64,000 nt of DNA from G965213525 sp965213525. Its GTDB lineage: Bacteria > Actinomycetota > Acidimicrobiia > Acidimicrobiales > Poriferisodalaceae. Positions 32,760 to 41,054 of this stretch are shown one piece after another. A program made the translations under genes and the position numbers. Below the pieces are notes generated by a model. That model was not told where the DNA came from. It saw only the letters and a list, made by a program, of their open reading frames with translations, and did no database searches. The number at the start of each line of letters is the position of its first letter. The stretch's first letter is position 1. The stretch lies in NCBI GenBank assembly GCA_965213525.1, contig OZ243889.1, positions 1,054,001 through 1,118,000 of the forward strand, written 5' to 3'.

Positions 32760-33902
32760 TCAGTCGCGGATCTTGGCGTCCATGTTGGCGTGGTAGTGGG
32801 CGAGCTTGCACTCCCGCTCGGACAGGATGTGGCGGGTGTAGCCGCTCGACGCCTTGGTCCGAGCGAGCTGCTCGTAGATGGCGATGTCCTCGCCCACGAC
32901 ACGCTGCAGCCCCTTCCAGTGCGCCATGGTCGTGCGGTGGTACGCGGCGTACTCCGGGTCGTCGAGGTCGCCGGGGTAGATCAGCTCCCAGCACAAGAAG
33001 CGGGTGCGGTCGACCCCGACGGGGATGGGGTTGAACACCTGGATGTGCTCGGGGTTGCAGTTGAACACCGTGTTGGGGAACACGACGTAGTGGCAGATGG
33101 CGTAGCGGTGGTGGTCCCAGTCGTGTTCGAGCTGGTCGAGGGTCTCGTGACGGGGCACGAAGCACATGTAGTTGTCGTCGACGACGTGGAACGAGGTCAT
33201 GCGAGCGGCCCTGAGCCAATCGGAGCTCACGTTGTGCAGCTCCTTGGTGTGGTAGATCTCGTTGAACCCGTCGACGATGGCCTTGTAGCTCACCGGCACG
33301 TCGAACTCGACGACGTCGTGCAGCACCATGTCTTGCATGGCGAACCGGCCGAGGTCAGCGGAGATCTCTGGCCCGATCGCCTCGATCAGCGGCACAGCGT
33401 CGGCGGGGCCCGCCAGGTTGACCCAGATCCAGCCGCCCCACTCGTCGACGGCCACCGCCGGGGCGCGCACGTCGCGCAGGTGGTCCTCGTCGAAGTCCTG
33501 GCGCTCGGGCACCCCGACGAGCTTGCCGGTCGTGTCATAGACCCACCCGTGGTACGGGCAGGTGAAGCGACGGGCCCCGCACCCCGTGAGATCGCCGACG
33601 ATGGCCGGACCCCGGTGCTGGCAGACGTTGTGGAAGGCGGCGAGCGACCCGTCGGGCTGGCGGGTCACCACGACGGTCTCGCCGTGTCCCTCGAAGGTGA
33701 TCCAGTCGCCTGGTCCAGGCGCCTGCTCGGTGCGCCCGGCGAGCAACCAGTGTCGACCGAGCACCCGTTCGCGCTCGAGCTCGTAGCGGACCGGGTCGGT
33801 GTAGACGTCGCGCTCCATGACCGAGGGACCGATGCCGGGAAGCTGCCGGGCGTCGGGACCCAGTCGGACGGGCACCTCGCCACGCGTCGGGATGTGCACC
33901 AC
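32760..33902 (-). CDS. Rieske [2Fe-2S] aromatic-ring-hydroxylating oxygenase, alpha subunit
   Basis: A 380-residue oxygenase component. The Rieske centre is FHNVCQHRGPAIVG...RRFTCPYHGWVYD (CxH about residues 94-96, CxxH about 115-118). The catalytic domain carries VDGFNEIYHTKELHNVS, with the bridging acid and two His ligands of the mononuclear iron, and a downstream Asp region (ERECKLAHYHANM is at the C-terminus). It should hydroxylate or demethylate an organic substrate using O2 and electrons from a ferredoxin/reductase not found next to it. GTG 33902 is assumed. It stands alone, reading toward pst. Confidence 0.88.
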   Translation of the reverse strand: MVHIPTRGEVPVRLGPDARQLPGIGPSVMERDVYTDPVRYELERERVLGRHWLLAGRTEQAPGPGDWITFEGHGETVVVTRQPDGSLAAFHNVCQHRGPAIVGDLTGCGARRFTCPYHGWVYDTTGKLVGVPERQDFDEDHLRDVRAPAVAVDEWGGWIWVNLAGPADAVPLIEAIGPEISADLGRFAMQDMVLHDVVEFDVPVSYKAIVDGFNEIYHTKELHNVSSDWLRAARMTSFHVVDDNYMCFVPRHETLDQLEHDWDHHRYAICHYVVFPNTVFNCNPEHIQVFNPIPVGVDRTRFLCWELIYPGDLDDPEYAAYHRTTMAHWKGLQRVVGEDIAIYEQLARTKASSGYTRHILSERECKLAHYHANMDAKIRD

Positions 33903-34033
33903 GTCGTCCCCTCCTCGGGTGGTCTCGGGTCGACGGCGTGGACGGCGGCCGCGTGCCCGCCGTGATGACTGCCTCGACCCGTCCGCACAGGGTAGTCGTC
34001 AGGGGCGGCGGCCCCATCGGCGAGACTGCCTGG

Positions 34034-34462
34034 GTGCCACGACGACGGGATCGCCGCCCCACCTACTCCCCAGAGGCCACCGATGCGGCCTTGACCATGT
34101 TCAACTCCGCGCTGGCCCGAGATGCCGACGGCCGGCGCCGACAGAAGGCGATCGACCGGGCCGATCGGGCGCGGCGAGACGCAGCCGAGGAGGCGCGCCG
34201 GGTCGAGGCCGACCCGTCCTCGACGCCGGAGCGACGGGCGGAGGCCCAGGCTGCCTACCGGGCGGCGGTCGAGGCGTGGACGCGAGCAGGATCCGGCGAC
34301 GAGGCCGAACCCCCCGCCCCCGCCCCGGACGAGGCCATCGCCAGCGCTGGCGGACCACCCGTGGACGCCCCCGACGAGGCCACTGCGGACGACACCGGTC
34401 CGAGCGAGGACGCCCCCGACGAGGCCACTGCCGGCGATGACGGTCCCACCGCCCAGGCATGA
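34034..34462 (+). CDS. Hypothetical charged coiled-coil protein with C-terminal repeats
   Basis: Not recognised. A 142-residue soluble protein if GTG 34034 is used; the frame is open to 33938, but the earlier part looks random. Residues ~20-90 form an Arg/Ala/Glu-rich helix (DGRRRQKAIDRADRARRDAA, EEARRVEADPSSTPERRAEA), a probable coiled coil. The tail is acidic and repetitive: DAPDEATADDTGPSE is followed by DAPDEATAGDDGP. No signal peptide or membrane segment is seen. It precedes icd by 78 nt. Coding status is probable from codon pattern and the amphipathic helix; function is unknown. Confidence 0.5.
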   Translation: MPRRRDRRPTYSPEATDAALTMFNSALARDADGRRRQKAIDRADRARRDAAEEARRVEADPSSTPERRAEAQAAYRAAVEAWTRAGSGDEAEPPAPAPDEAIASAGGPPVDAPDEATADDTGPSEDAPDEATAGDDGPTAQA

Positions 34463-34540
34463 GGACGGTGCCCACCGGACCCTCGTGGTGACCGCGGCGT
34501 TACGCTCGCTCGGCCCCGCCCCTGTCGAGGGAGAGAGCCG

Positions 34541-36772
34541 ATGACCGACCCCACCGCCAAGATCATCTACACCCACACCGACGAGGCGCCGGCGCTCGCC
34601 ACCTACTCGCTGCTGCCGATCATCGAGGCGTTCGCCTCTGCCAGCGATGTCGTGCTCGAACGGCGTGACATCTCCCTCGCCGGTCGCATCCTCGCCAACT
34701 TCCCCGACCGGCTGAACGGCGAGCAGCGCGTCCCCGATGCCCTCGCCGAGCTCGGGGCGCTCGTGCAGCGTCCCGAGGCCAACGTCATCAAGCTGCCGAA
34801 CATCAGTGCGTCGACGCCGCAGATGAAGGCAGCGATCGCCGAGCTCCAGGCTGCCGGCTACGACCTGCCCGACTACCCCGACGAGCCCGACGGCCCCGAG
34901 CAGCAGTTCGTGCGAGAGCGGTACGACGCCGTCAAGGGCAGCGCCGTCAACCCCGTGCTGCGCCAGGGCAACTCCGACCGGCGCGCCCCGGCGGCGGTGA
35001 AGCGCTTCGCCCGCCGTCACCCCCACTCCATGGGGGCGTGGTCATCGGCGTCGCGGACCCACGTGGCCAGCATGAGCAGCGGCGACTTCCGCTCCAACGA
35101 GGCTTCGGTCACCATCGAGACCGACACGGTGCTGCACATCGAGCTCGTCGCCGATCACCGGACCACACCACTCGGATCGCCGGTGCCGGTGAGCGCCGGC
35201 ACCATCGTCGACGCCACCTGGATGAGCCGCACCGCCCTCACCGACTTCCTCGCCGCTGAGATCGACGACGCCCGGCGCCAGGGCCTGCTGTGGTCGTTGC
35301 ACCTCAAGGCGACGATGATGAAGGTCTCGGACCCGATCATCTTCGGCCACGCCGTGCGCACCTTCTTCGACGAGGTGTTCGAGCGCCACGCCGCCGAGCT
35401 CGAGGCCGCCGGGGCGAACCCCGCTGACGGCCTCGCCCAGGTGCTCGCTGCGGTGGCCACGCTGGCCCCGGCGCAGCGCGAGGCGATCGAGGCCGACATC
35501 GCCGCCGCCCTCGGCCGGGGGCCGGCACTGGCCATGGTCGACTCCGATCGGGGCATCACCAACCTCCACGTGCCGAGCGACGTCATCGTCGACGCGTCGA
35601 TGCCGGCGATGATCCGCACCTCGGGCCAGATGTGGGACGCCGCCGGCGACCAGGCCGACACCAAGGCGGTGATCCCCGACAGCAGCTACGCCGGGGTGTA
35701 CCAGGCCGTCATCGACGACTGCCGCACCAACGGCGCCTTTGACCCGGCCACCATGGGCTCGGTGCCCAACGTCGGCCTGATGGCCGGGCGGGCCGAGGAG
35801 TACGGCTCGCACGACACGACCTTCGAGGTGACCGCTTCGGGCCGGGTGCGGGTGCTCGACGACGCAGACCACGTGGTGTTCGACCAGCCCGTCCAGACCG
35901 GTGACATCTGGAGGATGTGCACCGTCAGCGATGCCGCCGTGCGCGACTGGGTCGAGCTGGCCGTCACCCGGGCCCGCGCCACGGGGGCCCCGGCGGTGTT
36001 CTGGCTGGACGCCGACCGTGCCCACGACGCCCAGTTGATCGCCAAGGTCAGGCCTGCCCTCGACGCGCTCGACACCGAAGGTCTGCGCATCGAGATCATG
36101 GCGCCGGTCGAGGCCACGAGGTGGTCGCTCGAACGCATCCGGACCGGGCAGGACACGATCTCGGTGACCGGCAACGTGCTGCGCGACTACCTCACCGACC
36201 TGTTCCCCATCCTCGAGCTCGGCACGAGCGCCAAGATGCTGTCGATCGTGCCGCTCATGGCCGGCGGCGGGCTGTTCGAGACCGGGGCCGGCGGCTCGGC
36301 CCCCAAGCACGTCCAGCAGCTGGTGAGGGAGAACCACCTGCGGTGGGATTCCCTCGGCGAGCTCCTCGCCCTGGCCGCCGCCTTCGAGCACCTCGCCGAC
36401 ATCACTGGTGACCACCGGGCTCGCATCCTCGGAGCGGCGCTGGATCGAGCGACAGAGCAGCTGCTCGAGAACGACAAGTCGCCCTCCCGCAAGGTCAACG
36501 AGCTCGACAACCGGGGCAGCCACCACCACCTGGCCCGCTACTGGGCCGAGGCGCTGGCCGCCCAGACCGACGACCCGGCGCTGGCCGAGCGCTTCGCTCC
36601 CCTGGCCGCCGCCCTGGCCGACGCCGAGGCGTCGATCACCGCCGAGCTCGAAGGTGTCCAGGGCCCGCCCGTGGAGCTCGGCGGCTACTACCGACCCGAT
36701 CCCGAGACCGCCGAGCGGGTGATGCGACCCAGCCCGACGCTCAACGCCCTCATCGACAGGTTCCGACCGTGA
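34541..36772 (+). CDS. icd: NADP-dependent isocitrate dehydrogenase, monomeric type
   Basis: A 743-residue monomeric IDH, the usual length for the class. KIIYTHTDEAPALATYSLLP opens the protein. LPNISASTPQMKAAIAELQ, LRQGNSDRRAPAAVKRFARR (substrate phosphorylation-site-like Ser region), DGTVLH-type strands, MLSIVPLMAGGGLFETGAGG and HVQQLVRENHLRWDSLGE are characteristic. It oxidatively decarboxylates isocitrate to 2-oxoglutarate, making NADPH, in the cytoplasm. ATG 34541 follows GAGGGAGAG. A TACGCT hexamer lies about 40 nt upstream. Its stop overlaps the start of the DsbA-like gene (GTGA). Confidence 0.95.
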   Translation: MTDPTAKIIYTHTDEAPALATYSLLPIIEAFASASDVVLERRDISLAGRILANFPDRLNGEQRVPDALAELGALVQRPEANVIKLPNISASTPQMKAAIAELQAAGYDLPDYPDEPDGPEQQFVRERYDAVKGSAVNPVLRQGNSDRRAPAAVKRFARRHPHSMGAWSSASRTHVASMSSGDFRSNEASVTIETDTVLHIELVADHRTTPLGSPVPVSAGTIVDATWMSRTALTDFLAAEIDDARRQGLLWSLHLKATMMKVSDPIIFGHAVRTFFDEVFERHAAELEAAGANPADGLAQVLAAVATLAPAQREAIEADIAAALGRGPALAMVDSDRGITNLHVPSDVIVDASMPAMIRTSGQMWDAAGDQADTKAVIPDSSYAGVYQAVIDDCRTNGAFDPATMGSVPNVGLMAGRAEEYGSHDTTFEVTASGRVRVLDDADHVVFDQPVQTGDIWRMCTVSDAAVRDWVELAVTRARATGAPAVFWLDADRAHDAQLIAKVRPALDALDTEGLRIEIMAPVEATRWSLERIRTGQDTISVTGNVLRDYLTDLFPILELGTSAKMLSIVPLMAGGGLFETGAGGSAPKHVQQLVRENHLRWDSLGELLALAAAFEHLADITGDHRARILGAALDRATEQLLENDKSPSRKVNELDNRGSHHHLARYWAEALAAQTDDPALAERFAPLAAALADAEASITAELEGVQGPPVELGGYYRPDPETAERVMRPSPTLNALIDRFRP

Positions 36773-37581
36773 ACGTCGGCCCCGTCGCTGGCACCGGGGT
36801 GGACCGGGGCGCACCCCCGCCCTCTGATCCCGCCGTCGACATCGAGGTCTTCTGGGACCCGGTGTGCCCGTTCGCCTGGATCACCTCGCGCTGGATCGTC
36901 GAGGTGCGAGCGCGCACCGGGCATCGGATCGAGTGGCGCTTCATCTCGTTGCGCCTCGTGAACCGCCACAAGGACTACGCGACGGAGTTCCCGCCCGAGT
37001 ACGAACGGGGCCACACCGCCGGGTTGCGCATGCTGCGGATGGCGGCGTCGGTCCGTGACGTCGACGGGCGTGACGCCCTCGACCCGCTCGTGAGCGCCAT
37101 CGGTGAGAGCTACTGGGACCAGCCGGCGGGCACGGGTGCGGCCCGTCGCCTCGGCACCGACGAGCACGCCCGTGGGGTGCTGGCTACCGCAGGGCTCGAC
37201 CTCCGCCACGCAGCGGCCCTCGAGGACGACTCGTGGGACGCCCTGCTGCTCGCCGAGGGCGAGATGGCGCTGGAGCGCACGGGACGAGACGTCGGCACAC
37301 CCATCATCACCTTCGGGCCACCCGATGGCCTGTCGTTCTTCGGGCCGGTGATCTCCCGGGTGCCGACCGGCGAGGACGCCGTGCGCCTGTGGGAGGCGGT
37401 CATCACCCTGGCCGGCTTCGACGGCTTCGCCGAGATGAAGCGCAGCCTGAGGGAGGTCCCCCAGCTCGAGGTGCTGGGCGGGCGGACCGAACGTCGCGCC
37501 AGCGAGGACTGGGCCGGCGGTCACCGTCGCGGCCACCTCCCCGGCGACGGCGACGGCGACGGCGACGGCACCACGGCCTGA
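36769..37581 (+). CDS. Mycothiol-dependent nitroreductase-like (Rv2466c-type) DsbA-family protein
   Basis: A 270-residue thioredoxin-fold protein. VFWDPVCPFAWITSRWIVEV, WRFISLRLVNRHKDY, RDVGTPIITF and FFGPVISRVPTGEDAVRLWE match the Rv2466c mycothiol-dependent reductase group, where the motif is CPWC. Here it is CPFA (residues 33-36): the resolving Cys is Ala, so only a monothiol, mycothiol-linked mechanism is possible. GTG 36769 overlaps the icd stop, implying co-translation. The C-terminus is low-complexity GDGDGDGDGTTA encoded by a GGCGAC run (about 37550-37570). The redox role is inferred from family. Confidence 0.8.
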   Translation: MNVGPVAGTGVDRGAPPPSDPAVDIEVFWDPVCPFAWITSRWIVEVRARTGHRIEWRFISLRLVNRHKDYATEFPPEYERGHTAGLRMLRMAASVRDVDGRDALDPLVSAIGESYWDQPAGTGAARRLGTDEHARGVLATAGLDLRHAAALEDDSWDALLLAEGEMALERTGRDVGTPIITFGPPDGLSFFGPVISRVPTGEDAVRLWEAVITLAGFDGFAEMKRSLREVPQLEVLGGRTERRASEDWAGGHRRGHLPGDGDGDGDGTTA

Positions 37582-37649
37582 CCGTGAGCGGCGCTGGCGA
37601 ACGGGACGCCGACGAACCGTGGCCGCCGGCGGCGGGACCGGCCCGTCAG

Positions 37650-37667
37650 CGCCAGCGCGAGCTGGCG
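37650..37667. terminator. GNRA-loop hairpin between convergent DsbA-like and photolyase-like genes
   Basis: CGCCAGC (37650-37656), loop GCGA, GCTGGCG (37661-37667): a perfect 7-bp stem with a GNRA tetraloop, 3 nt from the minus-strand stop. No U tract. Confidence 0.45.
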
Positions 37668-37669
37668 GC

Positions 37670-38902
37670 TCAGCGCCGAGGCCGACCACCCACCGCTCGG
37701 CGCCAGGCGCTGAAGCTGGCCACGGTGCCGCCGCTGGGTCGGACGAGCCACGGCCACGGGTGGACCACCGCCGGGCCGATCGCTGCGGACCGGCGGGCGA
37801 AGCCGGGGACCGGGGCGAAGGTCACCGCCGGGCGACGGGACCTCAGCACCTCGACGACGTCACCGAGGTGGATCTCGAGGTCACGGTGCTCGCCCAGCTC
37901 GGCCAACGTCTCGGTCCAGAACACCAACCGCTTGGCGTCGAGGCGCAGCCGGGCCAGCAGGGGCTGGTCGAAGACGAACACGACGGGCAGCTCGGGGTGG
38001 GCCACCAGCGCCGGGTCGTCGTCACCCATCGACTCGACGGTCAGCCACACGACCTCGGGCCGTGACCTCTCGTCGGGCTCGCTCGGTCCGGCCTCGGCCA
38101 CGGCCTCGGTGGTTCCGACGCCCCGCAGGCCCTCGGGCCTCAGAACCGTCGTCATGTCGGGGTCCGGGGGCCACGACTCGATCGGGCAGTCATCGGCGTG
38201 GGGGCAGCGATCGCACAGCCCGGGCGCCCGGCGTCGCACCTGGCGGCGGCTGAACCCGTAGCTGGAGCGCGACCCCACGCCGGTCGTCCACTGCCAGCCG
38301 AGTCGGTTGGCCGCCCGGGAGCCGTCGAGGAGGTGGCGGTGCAGGTCGTCCTCGCCGTCACGCCATGCGAGGCCTTCTCGCACCGCCCAGTGGCTGGCCA
38401 TCCACATGCGGGTCTGGTTCACCATCCAGCCGTCGCCGTGCAGCTCCCCGATGGCCAGATCGACACAGGCCATGGTCTGGTCCCACCCCCCGTCATCGAT
38501 CGGGGCGACCTGCTCGGCACGGGTGCCCCGGCCGGTGGCGGGCCCGAGGCGGGCGTACCAGTGCCGGGCGTGCTCCTGCCACATCAACTCGTCGCGGAAC
38601 TTGGCGACGTCTCGGCTCGGCCCGCCGGCGACGTGGTCCCACACCCGGGCCAGGGTCAACAGGTTGTGGCGGATGTAGGGCGACAGCTCGCTGGCACCGC
38701 GCCGCCCAGACGGCCAGACCTCGTTGCGGCGGGCGGCGTACCCGGTGACGTCGTACCCGGCGAGGGCGGCGTCAGCGCGCGACTGGCCTCCGCGGAAGCG
38801 CCCCGACCCACTCGGTTCGCCGTCGAACAGGCGCCCGAGGTGCTCGCCCACGAAGGCCAGGGCGTGGCCGCGCCCCGGCGCGGGGGTCTCGACGTGCGTC
38901 AC
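37670..38902 (-). CDS. Cryptochrome/photolyase-like flavoprotein with apparently permuted domains
   Basis: A 410-residue protein. Residues ~30-225 resemble the helical FAD-binding half of photolyases: GASELSPYIRHNLLTLARV, KFRDELMWQEHARHWY, GDGWMVNQTRMWMASHWAV and DGSRAANRLGWQWTTGVGS. A Cys cluster follows (CDRCPHADDC, residues 230-239), and with Cys146 it could bind an Fe-S cluster as in FeS-type photolyases. Residues ~283-380 look like the alpha/beta photolyase N-domain placed last: VVWLTVESMGDDDPALVAHP, VVFVFDQPLL and RLVFWTETLAELGEHRDLEI. Standard photolyases have the opposite order. GTG 38902, 7 nt from CAGGGT, may be leaderless. DNA repair versus signalling cannot be told. It is divergent from khtT. 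Confidence 0.7.
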   Translation of the reverse strand: MTHVETPAPGRGHALAFVGEHLGRLFDGEPSGSGRFRGGQSRADAALAGYDVTGYAARRNEVWPSGRRGASELSPYIRHNLLTLARVWDHVAGGPSRDVAKFRDELMWQEHARHWYARLGPATGRGTRAEQVAPIDDGGWDQTMACVDLAIGELHGDGWMVNQTRMWMASHWAVREGLAWRDGEDDLHRHLLDGSRAANRLGWQWTTGVGSRSSYGFSRRQVRRRAPGLCDRCPHADDCPIESWPPDPDMTTVLRPEGLRGVGTTEAVAEAGPSEPDERSRPEVVWLTVESMGDDDPALVAHPELPVVFVFDQPLLARLRLDAKRLVFWTETLAELGEHRDLEIHLGDVVEVLRSRRPAVTFAPVPGFARRSAAIGPAVVHPWPWLVRPSGGTVASFSAWRRAVGGRPRR

Positions 38903-38953
38903 GGATCCCACCCTGGCAGGCCCCACCCGACGCGGGGGTAGCCTCGGGCACCT

Positions 38954-39445
38954 GTGAGCGAGGTGAACGAGACCGAGCTGCCCGGCGTCGGCATCCGCTA
39001 TGACTTCGACACCCGCGGCGGCCCCCGCCTGGGCGTGTTGGTGCACCGCACGGGGCGCCGTGAGCTGCTCGTCTACGACGAGGCCGACCCCGACGCCTGT
39101 GTGACCTCCATCGGACTGGACGAGGGCGAGGCCCGCACCCTGGCCGAGGTGATGGGCGCCTCTCGCATCGCCGAGCACGTCACCGAGCTCCACCAGGAGG
39201 TCGAGGGCCTGGCGATGGACTGGATCAAGGTCCACGACGGCGCCGAGTGGGCCGGCCAGACCCTGCTCGACGCCGAGATCCACACGCGCACCGGCGTGTC
39301 GATCGTGGCGATCCTGCGCGACGGCACGACCATCCCGGCCCCGCACTCGAGCGAGCAGCTGCGGGCGGGCGACGTGGCCGTGGCGGTCGGCACGGCCGAA
39401 GGGGTCGCAGCGGCGACGCAGGCCTTGCAGGCGCCGCCCACCTGA
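38954..39445 (+). CDS. KhtT-like regulatory subunit of a K+/H+ antiporter (TrkA-C domain)
   Basis: A 163-residue cytoplasmic protein. The first ~75 residues form a KhtT-like N-domain (LPGVGIRYDFDTRGGPRLGV, HRTGRRELLVYD), and residues ~80-160 a TrkA-C/RCK_C domain (GVSIVAILRDGTTIPAPHS, LRAGDVAVAVGTAEGV). KhtT-type subunits gate the CPA2 exchanger KhtU in response to ligands or pH; the khtU-like gene follows after 37 nt. GTG 38954 is 9 nt after TAGCCT (38939-38944). It is divergent from the photolyase-like gene. Confidence 0.85.
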   Translation: MSEVNETELPGVGIRYDFDTRGGPRLGVLVHRTGRRELLVYDEADPDACVTSIGLDEGEARTLAEVMGASRIAEHVTELHQEVEGLAMDWIKVHDGAEWAGQTLLDAEIHTRTGVSIVAILRDGTTIPAPHSSEQLRAGDVAVAVGTAEGVAAATQALQAPPT

Positions 39446-39482
39446 GCCCGCCGGTGGGTCCTGATCACAGCCTGGCCTTCGG

Positions 39483-40691
39483 GTGATCGACGCCGTCGGC
39501 GTGCTCGGCGCCGCCTCAGATGACGTCGCCATCGCCTTCGTCGAGCTCGGCGTCATCGCGCTCGGACTGTCGGTGCTGGCCCGACTGTCAGACCGAGCGG
39601 GCATCAGCCCGATCCCCGCCTACCTGCTCGTCGGCCTGGCCTTCGGCGAGGGCGGGCTGGTCTCACCGGCGTTCTCGACCGAGTTCATCGACCTCACCGC
39701 CGAGATCGGCGTCCTGCTGCTGCTGTTGACCCTCGGCTTGGAGTACACCGGCCAGGAGCTCAGCACCGAGCTGCGACGCAGTTGGCGGGCCGGTCTCGTC
39801 GACCTGTTCGCCAACCTGACACCCGGGGTGGCCATCGCCCTGCTCGCCGGTTGGGACCTCGCGGCTGCGGTGCTGCTCGGTGGCATCACCTACATCTCGT
39901 CGTCGGGGGTCATCGCCAAGGTGGTGGGCGACCTCGACAGGATGGGCAACCGAGAGACCCCGACCATCCTGTCCATCCTCGTCTTCGAGGATCTGGCCAT
40001 GGCGGCGTACCTGCCGATCGTTGGTGTGATCCTGGCCGGTGACACGTTGGACGCAGCGGCGGCGGCGGTGGTCATCGCCTTGACGCTGACGGCAGTGGTG
40101 CTCTACTGCGTGGTCCGCTTCGGCACTCGCATCAGCGGGCTGCTCGCCGGACGCACCGACGAGGCGCTGCTGCTCGGGGTCATGGGGGCGACGCTGTTGG
40201 TCGGCGGGCTCGCCCAGACCTTCGAGGTCTCGGCCGCGGTGGGGGCGTTCCTGGTCGGCATCGCCCTGTCGGGCGCGGTGCAGGAGCGGGCGATCACCCT
40301 GGTCGGACCGCTGCGCGACCTGTTCGCCGCCACGTTCTTCCTGCTGTTCGGCCTGCGCATCGACCCTGGTGACCTGCCGCCTGCCCTGCCCCTGGCGTTG
40401 GTCATCGCTGTGGTCACCACGTTCACCAAGGTCGGGACGGGGTGGTGGGCTGCCCAGCGGGTCGGCATCGCCCCACGGGGACGGATGCGCGCAGGAACCG
40501 CGCTGGTGGCCCGGGGTGAGTTCTCGATCATCATCGCCGGGCTGGCGGTCGGCACCGACGTGCACCCCGATCTGGTGCCCGTCGCCGCCGCCTACGTGCT
40601 GTTGCTGGCCTCCGCTGGCCCGGTCCTCACCCGCTTCGCCGATCCGCTGGCCGACCGGTTGGTCGGCCGACGGACGTCTGGCGCTCGGTGA
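39483..40691 (+). CDS. KhtU-like K+/H+ antiporter, CPA2 family
   Basis: A 402-residue exchanger, almost entirely membrane helices. ISPIPAYLLVGLAFGEGGLV, LLLLTLGLEYTGQELSTELR, GGITYISSSGVIAKVVGDLD (discontinuous helix region), SILVFEDLAMAAYLPIVGVI (acidic transport residue in FEDL) and ATFFLLFGLRIDPGDLP match CPA2/KhtU. Unlike the antiporter at 413-2308 it has no RCK tail; that role is supplied by the adjacent KhtT-like protein. It probably exports K+ in exchange for protons. GTG 39483. A strong hairpin at 40691-40711 begins at its last base. Confidence 0.87.
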   Translation: MIDAVGVLGAASDDVAIAFVELGVIALGLSVLARLSDRAGISPIPAYLLVGLAFGEGGLVSPAFSTEFIDLTAEIGVLLLLLTLGLEYTGQELSTELRRSWRAGLVDLFANLTPGVAIALLAGWDLAAAVLLGGITYISSSGVIAKVVGDLDRMGNRETPTILSILVFEDLAMAAYLPIVGVILAGDTLDAAAAAVVIALTLTAVVLYCVVRFGTRISGLLAGRTDEALLLGVMGATLLVGGLAQTFEVSAAVGAFLVGIALSGAVQERAITLVGPLRDLFAATFFLLFGLRIDPGDLPPALPLALVIAVVTTFTKVGTGWWAAQRVGIAPRGRMRAGTALVARGEFSIIIAGLAVGTDVHPDLVPVAAAYVLLLASAGPVLTRFADPLADRLVGRRTSGAR

Positions 40692-40711
40692 CGCCGCCGG
40701 GCGGGCGGCGT
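40691..40711. terminator. 8-bp hairpin after the KhtU-like gene
   Basis: ACGCCGCC (40691-40698), loop GGGCG, GGCGGCGT (40704-40711): a perfect stem starting at the last base of the antiporter stop codon, between convergent genes. No U tract. Confidence 0.5.
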
Positions 40712-40757
40712 GGGACGTGCGGGGGCACCTGACTCCTGGGTCGCCGGAGCTGACCGG

Positions 40758-40928
40758 CTACGGGGCGATCGCCTGGTCGTCGAGGTCGGGTCGGATCGAG
40801 CCCGACTCGTGCCACTCAGGGCCGTCGTCGTCGTTCTGGCGAGCCTTCAGGTCGTCGATCCTGTCGTCGAGCTCGCTCAGCTCGGGGTCGCCGGTGCCCG
40901 GTCTCGGGTCGGGCTGGGGATCGCTCAT
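40758..40928 (-). CDS. Small conserved-looking hydrophilic protein (56 residues)
   Basis: A 56-residue acidic protein: a Pro-rich start (MSDPQPDPRPGTGDPE), then SELDDRIDDLKARQNDDDG, a short amphipathic helix, and a tail GPEWHESGSIRPDLDDQAIA. ATG 40928 has a strong GGAGG ribosome site 8 nt upstream, and the composition is not that of a shadow frame. The same frame is open far upstream, which would hide this gene from a longest-frame caller. It is convergent with the KhtU-like gene and divergent from the lipoprotein gene. No function is recognised. Confidence 0.6.
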   Translation of the reverse strand: MSDPQPDPRPGTGDPELSELDDRIDDLKARQNDDDGPEWHESGSIRPDLDDQAIAP

Positions 40929-41054
40929 CGGTGGCCTCCTCGAAGATGGCTCTCGGCCAGTGTGCCCGTGTCGGCGCCCGAAGGAAACCACCCGCGGCCG
41001 GCGGACGCCTCGGCGGCGTTTCGGCCGGGGGGTGACGGGGTAGGTCGTCGGGCG

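Noticed and set aside
37545..37572. A GGCGAC microsatellite as a possible repeat element
   Set aside because: It is a short in-frame Gly-Asp run at the end of the DsbA-like gene and is explained by codon slippage.
37670..39604. A 644-codon photolyase-like gene
   Set aside because: Codons upstream of 38902 are antisense to the KhtT-like gene, and homology starts at GTG 38902.
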